A model generated the notes under the pieces. It was not told the origin of the DNA, did no database searches, and saw nothing but the letters and a program-made list of their open reading frames with translations. Shown here piece after piece: positions 43,558 to 52,510 of a DNA stretch of 64,000 bases. Position 1 is the stretch's first letter. Every line of letters starts with the position of its first letter. The position numbers and the translations under genes were made by a program. This DNA is from Palsa-295 sp963781105 (GTDB taxonomy: Bacteria > Acidobacteriota > Terriglobia > Acidiferrales > UBA7541), in contig CAWAED010000004.1 of the NCBI GenBank assembly GCA_963781105.1, positions 124,001 to 188,000 of the forward strand, in the 5' to 3' direction.

Positions 43558-44253
43558 ATGGCCGAAAAACCAAAAGCGGTGGTGCTGTTGAGCGGGGGCA
43601 TGGACTCCTGCGTCACGGCGGCTATTGCGAACCAAACACATCGTCTTGCCGCCCTGCACGTGAGTTACGCCCAGCGCACTGAACGTCGCGAGCGCCGCGC
43701 ATTCGACGACGTCGCCGATTTTTATGCGGTCCGTGAGCGCTTGGCGATCCGCCTAGATTCCTTCGCACAAATCGGCGGCTCCGCGTTAACCGACGAGCGA
43801 ATCACTGTTCCCGAATCCGGCGCCGCGCTCGCCGACGATGCCGGAATTCCCATCACCTACGTGCCCTTCCGCAATGCGCATTTTCTATCCGCGGCAGTAA
43901 GCTGGGCGGAAGTGATCGGCGCCACCGCAATTTTTATCGGCGCGGTGGCGGAAGATAGTTCGGGCTATCCGGATTGCCGCCCGGAGTATTACCGCGCATT
44001 CGCCGAATTGATTGAGCAAGGAACGCGGCCGGAAACGCACATCGAAATCGTCACGCCGGTAATCGCGATGAAAAAAAAGGAAATCGTACGCTGTGGCGTG
44101 GATCTCGGTGCCCCCCTCGACCGCACCTGGTCCTGCTATCAATTCGAAGACGAAGCCTGCGGAATGTGCGATAGTTGCCGGTTGCGCCTGCGGGCGTTTG
44201 CCGAGGCCGGATTGCCCGACCCTATCGCTTATCGAGTGCGAGTTGAGCAATAA
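43558..44253 (+). CDS. queC: 7-cyano-7-deazaguanine synthase QueC
   Basis: QueC makes preQ0 from 7-carboxy-7-deazaguanine, ATP and ammonia. The 231-residue protein has the PP-loop VVLLSGGMDSCV near the N-terminus and the zinc-binding Cys set in WSCYQFEDEACGMCDSCRLR. It completes the queD-queE-queC route to preQ0; no queF or tgt is in the window. The cluster order and 17-base spacing support one transcript. Confidence 0.95.
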   Translation: MAEKPKAVVLLSGGMDSCVTAAIANQTHRLAALHVSYAQRTERRERRAFDDVADFYAVRERLAIRLDSFAQIGGSALTDERITVPESGAALADDAGIPITYVPFRNAHFLSAAVSWAEVIGATAIFIGAVAEDSSGYPDCRPEYYRAFAELIEQGTRPETHIEIVTPVIAMKKKEIVRCGVDLGAPLDRTWSCYQFEDEACGMCDSCRLRLRAFAEAGLPDPIAYRVRVEQ

Positions 44254-44290
44254 TAGCCGCCGCAATTTTAGCGTTGGAGGAACCACACAT

Positions 44291-45442
44291 ATGCGAAAGA
44301 TGATTTTCGTTCTGGGAGCCTGGATGCTGGTGGCGCTATTTGCCGGCGCCGCGCACGCGCAGGGGACGGCCCGACTGAACGGAGAAATTCTGGATAAAGA
44401 AGGCAAGCCGATGGTTGGCGCCACGGTCCTGTTCAAGGATCCGGATACGGGACAGACCTACACGGAAAAAACGGACAAGAACGGAAAATTCGTGCAGTTG
44501 GGAATGCGAGGAGGCGTCTACGTCGTCACGTTGCCGGACCTGAACTATACCGAGAAGTATCAAGTGCAGGACGGCCAGGAAAATAATTACAAGCTAGATC
44601 TCAAAGCATTGGTCGCCAGTGGAGCCGTGGCCAATCCGGACGCGGAGAAGAAGAAAGAGGAAACCGAAAACAAGTTCAAGGAAATGAAGGCGCATTTCGA
44701 CGCGGGCGTAGCCTCCATGGCCACTGCCGACAACCTGAAGACGCAATTGAAAGCAGCGCCGGCCGATCAGAAGGCAACTCTGCAATCGCAACGAACCGCC
44801 GCTTGCCAAGCTGCCGCGGCGGATTTCAAGCAGGCTGAAGGAGGCGTCGGAGAAAAGGACGTCAACAACCACTCGATGATTTTGGGCAACTTGGGCGCAG
44901 CTAGTGAATGTGCTGGAAATCACGAGGACGCCGTCGCGGCTTTTCAAAAAGCTTCCGACCTGAAGCCCAGCGCCAACTACTACACGGGCTTGGCGACTAA
45001 CCTTGCCGACGTAGGAGCATCCACGACCGATGCGACTGCGGCCGCGGCCAAGTTCACGGATGCCAATGCAGCGTGCGATAAAGCCATCGCGCTCGATCCC
45101 GCCGCCGGCGCCACTTGTTGGAAAAATCTGGGCATCATTCTCAGCAACAAAGGCCGCATGAAGGAAGCTGTCGCGCCACTCCAAAAAGCGAGCCAAGCCA
45201 ATCCCAAGGATCAGTTGACCTGGTACATGCTGGGCAGCGCGCTGACGGCGACGATTGACACCAAAGAAGAAGGCGGGAAGATGAACTATATCATCCCGCC
45301 CGGCACCGGCGACGCGTATCAAAAGTGCATTGATCTGGGAGCGGACAATCCGGTCGGCAAACAGTGCAAGGAAGCACTCGACGGACTGGTGGCTATGAAC
45401 GGCGGCCAGGATCTTTCAATGGGCAAAAGAAAGAAAAAATAA
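44291..45442 (+). CDS. Secreted TPR protein with carboxypeptidase regulatory-like domain
   Basis: From ATG 44291, preceded by GGAGGAACC, the protein is 383 residues. A signal peptide (FVLGAWMLVALFAGAAHA) is followed by a CarboxypepD-regulatory-like beta-sandwich (ARLNGEILDKEGKPMVGATV) and then TPR units from about residue 130 (ASECAGNHEDAVAAFQKASDLKP, CWKNLGIILSNKGRMKEAV). It is probably periplasmic and bridges or scaffolds partner proteins. A strong intrinsic terminator follows. Similar pairs of beta-sandwich and TPR domains recur in Acidobacteriota but are not characterised. Confidence 0.8.
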   Translation: MRKMIFVLGAWMLVALFAGAAHAQGTARLNGEILDKEGKPMVGATVLFKDPDTGQTYTEKTDKNGKFVQLGMRGGVYVVTLPDLNYTEKYQVQDGQENNYKLDLKALVASGAVANPDAEKKKEETENKFKEMKAHFDAGVASMATADNLKTQLKAAPADQKATLQSQRTAACQAAAADFKQAEGGVGEKDVNNHSMILGNLGAASECAGNHEDAVAAFQKASDLKPSANYYTGLATNLADVGASTTDATAAAAKFTDANAACDKAIALDPAAGATCWKNLGIILSNKGRMKEAVAPLQKASQANPKDQLTWYMLGSALTATIDTKEEGGKMNYIIPPGTGDAYQKCIDLGADNPVGKQCKEALDGLVAMNGGQDLSMGKRKKK

Positions 45443-45459
45443 ACCACTTTCTGGAAGGA

Positions 45460-45502
45460 AGACGGCACTCGGAACCGACGGGGTGCCGTCTCACTCCTTT
45501 TT
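45460..45502 (+). terminator. Intrinsic terminator after the TPR gene
   Basis: AGACGGCAC (45460-45468) and GTGCCGTCT (45483-45491) form a 9-bp perfect stem, followed by CACTCC and a run of five Ts (45498-45502). It lies 18 bases after the stop of the secreted TPR gene. Confidence 0.75.
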
Positions 45503-45628
45503 CCACAATATTTATTTTCGCCGCGCTTTCTTTTCTCGATTCGCGATTGCAACAGTGATATTCTCTCGCCCATCGTCAGAGCAAATCAGGCACGGCGTCG
45601 AGCAAGCTTCAAGGAAACCGGTGGAGAA

Positions 45629-48316
45629 GTGGATTCGAACCAACCCAGCACGGAACGCCGCCGCAGTGAACGTATCCTCGAATCACTGCCGCTGACGGTC
45701 CGCGGAATTGATCTTCTAGGCCAGCCTTTCGAAGAACGCAGCACCACTCTCGCGTTCAATCTGCACGGTTGCCGTTACACTTCCAAACATCATCTTCCGC
45801 GGAATACCTGGGTCACGTTGGACGTGTCGCAAAGCGCCGCGGCGCCGCACGCTCGAACGGGTGCAGAGCAACCGACGCTTTTGCGAGCGCGAGTCGCCTG
45901 GGTGCAACGGCCCCATTCGATCCGCGATTTTTTTCAGATTGCCGTCGAGCTGGAAGGTCCGGCCAACGTTTGGGGGCTCGATAATCCTCCTGCCGATTGG
46001 ATCCGAGCGGAGCAGGCGGCTCATGCTCCGCTATCTTCGACTGCCGGCGCCGAAACGCACGTGCATCCGTCCGAGCAGTCCCAACAAAACACCGCGGTAG
46101 CAAGTCACCATGCATTTATGGATACCCATATGACCGACCCAAGGTTTGATTCCGCCGCGATCCCGTCTGAGCACGAAGCTGCAGCCCCGACCTCCGAGAC
46201 CGAAGCGATCCCAACGTCTGACAGTCCGCTTCTGCGTGAGTTGCGCGCGGAGTTGGACCGGCAGGCGAAGGAATCGGTGGCAGCCGCAGCCGATCAAGCG
46301 CGCGAGGAAGTGTTGCGGACCGCGGAGGAAACCGACCGCAGGCGCACCGCCAGCGCGGAAGAACTCTTCGCCAAGTGGAAGTCCGAGATCGAACAGCTAC
46401 AATCCGGCGCGCGGGAAGAGTTTTTCTCGCAGGTATCCACAAAGCAGGAACAGGCTCTTCGGGATCTGCATTCCGAATTCGAAGGAAAACTCGCACAGTC
46501 ACGCGAGTTGATGGGCCAGATTTCGGACCAGGCTAACGCATTGCGCTCCGAAACCGGCGCGGCCCGCGAAGCGACCATGCAAGTGGCTCAGGCGCTGTTG
46601 CAATTGGAAGCGGTGGACGCCGCTCGTGCATCGCGGCCGGCGGAATCGTCCAAGTCGGATTTCGAGGCTCGCGAGAGCGCAACGGGCGAATGGCGCGAGC
46701 GGCTGGAGGCGGAAATGGCTGTCGCGCAGGGGCAGTGGAACGAGCTCTTGCAATCATCCCTGGACAGCAATCTGCGGCGAATGGTCGAGCAACTCGCCCA
46801 GCGTTCGCAGGAAGTCCTGCAAGCGGCGGAACAGCGCATGACCGAGCGCCTGGGAGAATTGCGCCAACCGTTTGCGCAAGCTGCCGTCGAAGCGCGCGAC
46901 ACATTTACGGGCATTCAATCTTCGCTCGATCAGGAAGTGGCAAGAGCTCGCGAGTCTCTCACCGCGGTTGAATTGGTGGCCAACCGTACCAAGGAGCTCT
47001 CCGCACAATTGGAAGCCGCCAGTCACGACACGGTGAATGAACTCCATCGCCGCCTGGAGAAGATCCTGGACGCGCAGACCACGGAAATGAACCGCCGTGC
47101 CGAGGGCATTTCGGCAGGAATTCCGCAGCGCGTCGCACCGGCGCTCGATTCCCTCAGCCATCACTTCCTGGAGCGCATGTCCGCGTCCGCGGAAGCGAAG
47201 CTCGCGCCGCATATGGAGCGCGTGCCCGCGCTGCTGCACGAACTCTCGGCTCGCGAAGTGGAAGTCGAAGAAAGCCTGCGCCTGCACCGCGAACGCTTGC
47301 GCCAAGTTTCCGAGAAAAATCAGCGCGAAGTGGCCGCGCACATGGCGACGACCCTGAGTGGCGTCCAGGAAGATTTTGAGACGGCGCGCAAGGAAGCGCT
47401 CACGAAGTGGGCCGCTGAACTCGACGCCAGCGGAGTTCGCGCCGCGCATGCCGCCGGCGAATCCATCGGTCATACGTCCGAATGGCTCCAACAGGAAGCG
47501 CGCGCCCGCCTGCAAGCGCAGGTCGAGCAGTCGCTTGTCACAGCCAGCGCCGGGCTGGAACAGAAGACCGCGGAAGCCGCACAAAAATTCGAAGCGCAAC
47601 TCGCCGCGCAAACCGAAGGGCATCTTGCGCAGATCCGTTCGCAAGTGGAAAATGTCGCGGGTGAAGTGACCGGTCGTGCGCGCACGGAACTCGATCGCGC
47701 GGCCGAAGCCGCAGCCGCTTCGTTTGGGCAGGTACTGCACGAGCTGTCAGAGCGCGAAACCACACAGTTCGCCGCGGATTCCAGCGCCACGCGGCGCGAG
47801 CGCACCGAGGAATTCGACCGTTCCACGCAGGAATTGCTGCACCAACTGGACGTCAATGCCTGGTCGACCGTTGAGCGCTTCCGCTCGCAAATGGCGTCGC
47901 AAGTGGATTCGAGCGTCAACGAAGGACGGGCGGCGCTGAGTGCGGAGTTCGCAACGTCAATGGAAGGCTATCGCGCCGAACGCGATTCGCATCAGCAAGA
48001 ATGGCTGACGAATCTCGATCGCCTGAGCGGAGAGGCTGCCGGCCGATTTCAGGAAAAGCTGCAGAACACCGCCGATTCGTGGGTGGTGGGTTCGGTACGC
48101 CGCCTCAACGAACACGGCCAGAACAGCATCGAATCCCTACTGCGCTCCGCTGATCAGGCCCTGCGCGATTCGTGCTCCAAAGTTTTCGAAGGCTTGGCGG
48201 AAATGCTGCGCGAACGCGCCTCCAACGCCGCTGGAGCTGGAAACGTCGCGGGCTTCGCGGCCATTCCCAGTCGTGACACGTCAGAGAATTCCGGTCCGCA
48301 CAACGAAGCGCGTTAG
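45629..48316 (+). CDS. PilZ-domain protein with a very long coiled-coil region
   Basis: The 895-residue protein starts at GTG 45629. The N-terminal ~115 residues resemble a PilZ domain (RRRSERILESLPLTVRG, then AFNLHGCRYTSKHH), which in other proteins binds c-di-GMP. The second half-motif is degenerate (FNLHGCR), so binding is uncertain. A Ser/Glu/Thr-rich linker leads to a heptad-rich stretch from about 190 to 870 (for example RAELDRQAKESVAAAADQA and WLQQEARARLQAQVEQS), Ala/Glu/Gln-dominated and without membrane helices. It may form a long cytoplasmic rod. No close family is recognised. It resembles acidobacterial PilZ-fused coiled-coil proteins. Confidence 0.75.
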   Translation: MDSNQPSTERRRSERILESLPLTVRGIDLLGQPFEERSTTLAFNLHGCRYTSKHHLPRNTWVTLDVSQSAAAPHARTGAEQPTLLRARVAWVQRPHSIRDFFQIAVELEGPANVWGLDNPPADWIRAEQAAHAPLSSTAGAETHVHPSEQSQQNTAVASHHAFMDTHMTDPRFDSAAIPSEHEAAAPTSETEAIPTSDSPLLRELRAELDRQAKESVAAAADQAREEVLRTAEETDRRRTASAEELFAKWKSEIEQLQSGAREEFFSQVSTKQEQALRDLHSEFEGKLAQSRELMGQISDQANALRSETGAAREATMQVAQALLQLEAVDAARASRPAESSKSDFEARESATGEWRERLEAEMAVAQGQWNELLQSSLDSNLRRMVEQLAQRSQEVLQAAEQRMTERLGELRQPFAQAAVEARDTFTGIQSSLDQEVARARESLTAVELVANRTKELSAQLEAASHDTVNELHRRLEKILDAQTTEMNRRAEGISAGIPQRVAPALDSLSHHFLERMSASAEAKLAPHMERVPALLHELSAREVEVEESLRLHRERLRQVSEKNQREVAAHMATTLSGVQEDFETARKEALTKWAAELDASGVRAAHAAGESIGHTSEWLQQEARARLQAQVEQSLVTASAGLEQKTAEAAQKFEAQLAAQTEGHLAQIRSQVENVAGEVTGRARTELDRAAEAAAASFGQVLHELSERETTQFAADSSATRRERTEEFDRSTQELLHQLDVNAWSTVERFRSQMASQVDSSVNEGRAALSAEFATSMEGYRAERDSHQQEWLTNLDRLSGEAAGRFQEKLQNTADSWVVGSVRRLNEHGQNSIESLLRSADQALRDSCSKVFEGLAEMLRERASNAAGAGNVAGFAAIPSRDTSENSGPHNEAR

Positions 48317-48337
48317 GAACGCCGAAAAATACCAAGG

Positions 48338-48551
48338 TCAAGGGGCGAGCGGATCCTTGACTGCCGACGAACTGGACGCTTCGACAACACTCGCCTTGGC
48401 CGGATCGAAAATGAAGTATTCGCCCGCCCCCGTTACGGCTCAGTTCGACAATCCTCATTTGAGCCTGTTCCAAGCCCTTAACGGATTCGATCCGCAAAGT
48501 CGTGTTATCCAATTCCTTCTTGAAGATCTCGTAGCTCGCGTCATCGCTCAT
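48338..48551 (-). pseudogene. Small conserved-looking protein gene, one-base frameshift
   Basis: Reading from ATG 48551 gives MSDDASYEIFKKELDNTT and VKGLEQAQMRIVELSRNGGG. The natural continuation EYFIFDPAKASVVEAS is one base later in the +1 frame, ending with DPLAP at 48338. The break is in the C/G run at 48420-48431. Joined, the protein would be about 70 residues. It is soluble, charged, and resembles small uncharacterised acidobacterial proteins. It lies between the PilZ/coiled-coil gene and a frameshifted ligase. Confidence 0.5.
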
Positions 48552-48649
48552 GGCCACGCTCCTGAAGCACGCAGGGCCGTGCCACATTGCGCCGGGCGGG
48601 CCGCAAAGCTGCCCGCACCCGGGCGCGGCGTTAAACGGAAGTCGTGAAT

Positions 48650-49678
48650 CTAGATTAGGTCAAGTGCGGAGCGATTTTCCTGCTCGACTTGCTTCATTGA
48701 GCAGGCGCCTGGATCTTTATCCGGCCGCCAACGGAGCAGCCTGGTTCCGTGCCGGAAGCGCCCGCCCGTGAAATGATCGAACTCAACCTCGACCACAAGT
48801 TTCGGGCTGAGCGGCTCCCATTCCGCGGACCGTTTGGTGCTCCAACGACTCAATCCGCCGGGCGCTTTACCCGTAAAGCCGGGTGGTTTGATCAAACGTT
48901 CCAGCTTTTTCGTCAACGCGGGTCGTTCGTCGTCGTGGATGGCAGAAGTGAAGCCGACGTGATCCAACTTTCCTTCATCGTCATAAAGGCCTAGCAATAA
49001 CGAACCGACCAGATGCTTTTTCTCGAGGTAGCGGAATCCACCGATAACGCAGTCCGCAGTTCGCTGCTTCTTTATCTTCTGCATACCCATGCGCCTGCCG
49101 CTCTGGTAAGGCAGGTCGCTTCTCTTTGCGACGATGCCGTCGAGGCTAACACTCATTTGAAACCACTTTCGCGCCACGGAAATGTCGTTAGTAACCGGCG
49201 AAAGACGAACCGTCTTGCTGCCGCGCAAAACTTTCCGCGCGAAAAGTTTCCAAAGCTTCTCGCCGCTCGCGCAAAGGACAATTGAGTTAACTGTTTTCCG
49301 GCCGCGTCCACCAGAAGGTCAAACACGATAAACAAACACGGCGTCTCTTTACTCAGTTTTTCTACGCGACTAGCGGCTGGATGAATGCGCATCAACAAAT
49401 CATCGAACGAAAGATTCCCGTCTCTGGGAATCACGATTTCGCCGTCCAAGACAAAGCGGCTCGCTCGAAGGGCGACGAGAGAGCTGACCAATTCAGGAAA
49501 GTATCGCGTGAGCGGCTTTCCGGACTTGGATTCTAGGTCAACGCGTTTGCCCGTCCCGAAACGCAAGACAGCGAAAACCATCCCATTTCGGCTCGTACTG
49601 CCATCGCGATCCCGTCGGCAAATTCCGCGCGGGCTCCGCCTCCATCGGCGCATAGGTCTTCGGGAGCGGCAGGCTCAT
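48650..49678 (-). pseudogene. ATP-dependent DNA ligase (LigD-type ligase domain), three one-base frameshifts
   Basis: The gene starts at ATG 49678, overlapping the stop of the LigD-type polymerase gene (ATGA). The first frame gives YEPKWDGFRCLAF, whose Lys is the adenylated residue. Conserved sequence moves to the next frame after about 49550 (KRVDLESKSGKPLTRYFPEL and VLDGEIVIPRDG), again near 49270 (ERREALETF), and again near 49230 (RGSKTVRLSP, LDGIVAKRSD, and C-terminal VVEVEFDHFTGGRFRHG). Each step is one extra base. Joined, it is about 341 residues, normal for bacterial NHEJ ligases. With three breaks it is probably inactive unless the sequence is wrong. Domain order and length are otherwise complete. 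Confidence 0.85.
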
Positions 49679-50676
49679 AGGAATTTCGCAAGGTCGGCGC
49701 GGCCGCGTTTCGCCAGGATAGGCTTCCAGAGATCGCCAATCTTTGCGAGGCGTGGTGGCACGGATTTCATCGTGAAATCGTCAATAGCGATCCCGCGTTC
49801 GATCTCTTCCCAAGTCACAGGAGTCGAAACGGCCGCCGAAGGAATTGGCCTGACCGAGTAGACCGAAGCGAGCGTTCGATTCCACGCGTTCTGGTTGTAG
49901 TCCACCAGCACGCGACCGCGCGGGCGCTTCGCCACGCGATACTCGGCGGTAATCAGCTTCGGATGTCTTCTCGCCATTTCGACGGAAAACGCCTTGGCGA
50001 ATGCCCAGACTTGTTTCTGCGCGGGGCCGCGCACAATCGGAACGTACACGTGAATGCCCCGCGATCCCGTGGTCTTGGCGTAGCTGGTGATTTTCAGCTC
50101 GGCCAGCGCGTCCCTCACCGCCAGTGCAGTTTCGCGTATGAGGCTAAACGAACTGCCCGGCACCGGATCGAGATCGAATAGCAGATAGTCCGGGCGGTCC
50201 ACATCATCGCAACGCGCGTACCAGGGGTTCAGATCAATGCATCCGAGGTTTATCACCCACAGAAGCGATGCGACATTCTCGACCACGGGAAAATCGATCA
50301 CGTTGCCCGAATGATGCTCGATGGCGCAGGTGTGAATCCAGCTCGGCCTGGGCGTCGGCGCACGCTTCATGAAAAAGAACTCGCCCGCAATCCCGTTCGG
50401 GTAGCGCTTCATCACCATGGCCCGATCGTGCAGATGCGGCAGGAGCCACGGCGAAACGTCCAGATAATATTGAAGCAAATCCCGCTTCGTTAGCTTTAAG
50501 TCCGGCCAGAATATTTTTCTTAGATTCGTCAGCGCTACTTCGTCGCCGCCGACGGTGATATTGGTTCGTTCGACATCCTTGGGAATGACCAGAGTTCGCC
50601 CGGTCACCTTGCATCCAAGGCGCTGTTCTGTTTCGTGCCGCTGAACTTTAGGCGTGTGCCGCACGGGACCTGCCAC
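49675..50676 (-). CDS. LigD-type DNA polymerase/primase domain protein
   Basis: The 333-residue protein is the stand-alone polymerase (archaeo-eukaryotic primase) domain of LigD, used in bacterial non-homologous end joining. Catalytic Asp residues are in YLLFDLDPVPG and the third acidic residue is in the VLVDYNQNAWNRT region; TTGSRGIHVYVPIV is the nucleotide-binding loop. It is intact, and its stop overlaps the ATG of the ligase gene, so polymerase and ligase are separate coupled genes rather than one LigD polypeptide. No Ku gene is in the window. Confidence 0.9.
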   Translation of the reverse strand: MAGPVRHTPKVQRHETEQRLGCKVTGRTLVIPKDVERTNITVGGDEVALTNLRKIFWPDLKLTKRDLLQYYLDVSPWLLPHLHDRAMVMKRYPNGIAGEFFFMKRAPTPRPSWIHTCAIEHHSGNVIDFPVVENVASLLWVINLGCIDLNPWYARCDDVDRPDYLLFDLDPVPGSSFSLIRETALAVRDALAELKITSYAKTTGSRGIHVYVPIVRGPAQKQVWAFAKAFSVEMARRHPKLITAEYRVAKRPRGRVLVDYNQNAWNRTLASVYSVRPIPSAAVSTPVTWEEIERGIAIDDFTMKSVPPRLAKIGDLWKPILAKRGRADLAKFL

Positions 50677-50764
50677 ATACCACGATGTACGTCCGATTTT
50701 CTTTCAAGGTCAAAGCCAATTCATATTGCCCGTGATCCCGCCCTAGTGGCATACACACAAATGC

Positions 50765-52217
50765 TTAGCCTTGCCCTGACTGCGCCGTAGACTTCCTGCT
50801 TTGCTGCACGGCGTGGCATTCCTGTTCGAGCAAGCCCAATAACTGATCCATGTGTTCTTTGCGCGTACGGAAATTTACCGGATTAATTCGAAACCAACTC
50901 TTGCCTTTTAGTTCCGTGGTCGAGATCCAGAATTTGCCGCTTTCTTCTACGCGGCGGGCAACCTCCGCATGCAACTCTTTCGATTGTGCCTCGTCCAGGT
51001 CCGCGCCACGATATCGTATGCAAATGGCAGACATGGGTGGCTCGCTGGCAGCTTCGAACTCGGAATTCTTGGCGACCAGTCGAATAAAGATGCTTCGCCT
51101 GCCGCACGTTATTGTCAATCCACTCGCCGATCTGCTTCGCGCCATAACGCTTGAAACTCATCCACACTTTCAGCCCGCGAAATCGTCGCGATTGCTCGAA
51201 GCTGTGCACGTAATACTGGTAACGTTCATTCGCACGATCGAACTCGTCAGTAAGATACGATGGCTTCATCCCGAAAGACGCGGTCAAACGCCGATCATCT
51301 TTCACTAGGATCGCTCCCGCATCGAGCGGCGCGTAAAACCATTTGTGCGGATCGATCGTGATGGAGTCCGCGAGCTCCAGTCCAAGATTGCGCATTGGCC
51401 ATTCGTGAGAGAGCAGCATGCCGCCCCCGTAAGCGGCGTCCGCGTGCAGCCACATTCCCTCGCGATCTGCAATCTTTCGAAGCTCCCGCACTGAATCCAC
51501 CGCGCCGGTGTTTGTGGTGCCAAAAATTGCCACGATGCACATCGGGCGAATGCCATTTTTGCGGTCGAGCGCAATCGCTTCTTCCAGCGCGTCCAGCCGC
51601 ACGCGAAATTTAGCGTCGGTCGGCAAGGCCCGCAGCGCCGCGCGACCCAGGCCGACCGCGTCGACCGCCTTATCGACCGAAACGTGCCGCTCTTCCGAGG
51701 CGTAGACGGCCCAGCGATCGTGTACTCCATCGTGTTGTATGCGGTCGCGCGAAACGGAATCGCGCCCTAGCTTCAGACCAACGAAATTCGCCATCATTCC
51801 GCCGCTGGTAAGGTTTCCCCCCGCAGCGGCGTCGTAACCCACCAGGTCGGTGAGCCAGCGCACGGTACGTCGCTCTATCGCGACGGCCGCGGGCCCAATC
51901 GAATACGCGCCGATGTTTTGATTGAGCGCTGAGCAAATGAAATCCGCGATGATTCCCACCGGATTCGGCGAAGGAGTAATCAGCCCCATGTAACCCGGAT
52001 GCCCGACGTGCGTGCAATACGGCAAAAGTTTTTCTTCCAGTTCTGCCAGCACTTTTTCCGGAGCGCTGGAATCTTGCGGCAACGGTTCGGCAAAAAACTT
52101 CGTCAGCTTGCTCGGTTCCACATTCGGGAACACAGGTTTCTCTTCGATGTGCTCGAGATATTCGGCCAGCATGTCTACGACTCGATGCCCAACTTCGCGA
52201 AATTCGCCCGGATTCAT
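50765..52217 (-). pseudogene. PLP-dependent group II (aromatic-L-amino-acid type) decarboxylase, one-base frameshift
   Basis: The enzyme would decarboxylate an aromatic amino acid, such as tryptophan or tyrosine, or an acidic relative. The N-terminal frame (52217-51085) contains HPGYMGLITPSPNP, GGNLTSGGMMANFVGLK, HADAAYGGGML and the PLP-lysine motif SITIDPHKWFYAPLDAG. Conserved C-terminal sequence (IRLVAKNSEFEAAS and GKFWISTTELKGKSWFRIN) is in the next frame to 50765. One extra base near 51078-51088 separates them. Joined length is about 483 residues, normal for the family. Substrate specificity cannot be told. It lies upstream of, and on the same strand as, the LigD-type genes. Confidence 0.82.
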
Positions 52218-52396
52218 CTCTCCACCTCGTTTTCGTTTGCGCCCCCGACTATCATAAACAGGTTTTGCGCAGGCGCCGCAATCGAATACAGCGCCGACTC
52301 GTCACAGTCTCCCGCCAAATTGACCTCGCCGCGCAATGTCCGCTGACGCCGCCTTACCTTGACATCCTACAGGCAGCGCAGTATCTTCCACCTAGA

Positions 52397-52510
52397 ATGT
52401 CTACTAAAGAGCATCCCGCGCGCATCGCACATCTGCAAGGCGTCCAGAACGAGCTCGCGCGAGCAATTGCGCGCAATCCGAGGCTGACCGAGCTGGAGAG
52501 CAAATTATGA
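52397..52510 (+). CDS. Small ORF coupled to the duplicated permease gene
   Basis: The 37-residue product MSTKEHPARIAHLQGVQ... ends in LTELESKL and is probably helical. Its stop overlaps the permease ATG (ATGA at 52507-52510), a layout favouring coupled translation. I do not recognise it; it is not a PadR-type regulator, which often precedes such permeases. It could act as a leader peptide rather than a functional protein. The ribosome site is weak. Confidence 0.4.
   Translation: MSTKEHPARIAHLQGVQNELARAIARNPRLTELESKL

Noticed and set aside
46754..47740. 328-residue minus-strand frame inside the PilZ/coiled-coil gene
   Set aside because: It is a shadow of repetitive, GC-rich coiled-coil coding sequence.
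49675..50676. A complete LigD fusion protein
   Set aside because: The polymerase domain ends in a stop that overlaps the start of a separate ligase gene; there is no fused ligase or phosphoesterase domain.
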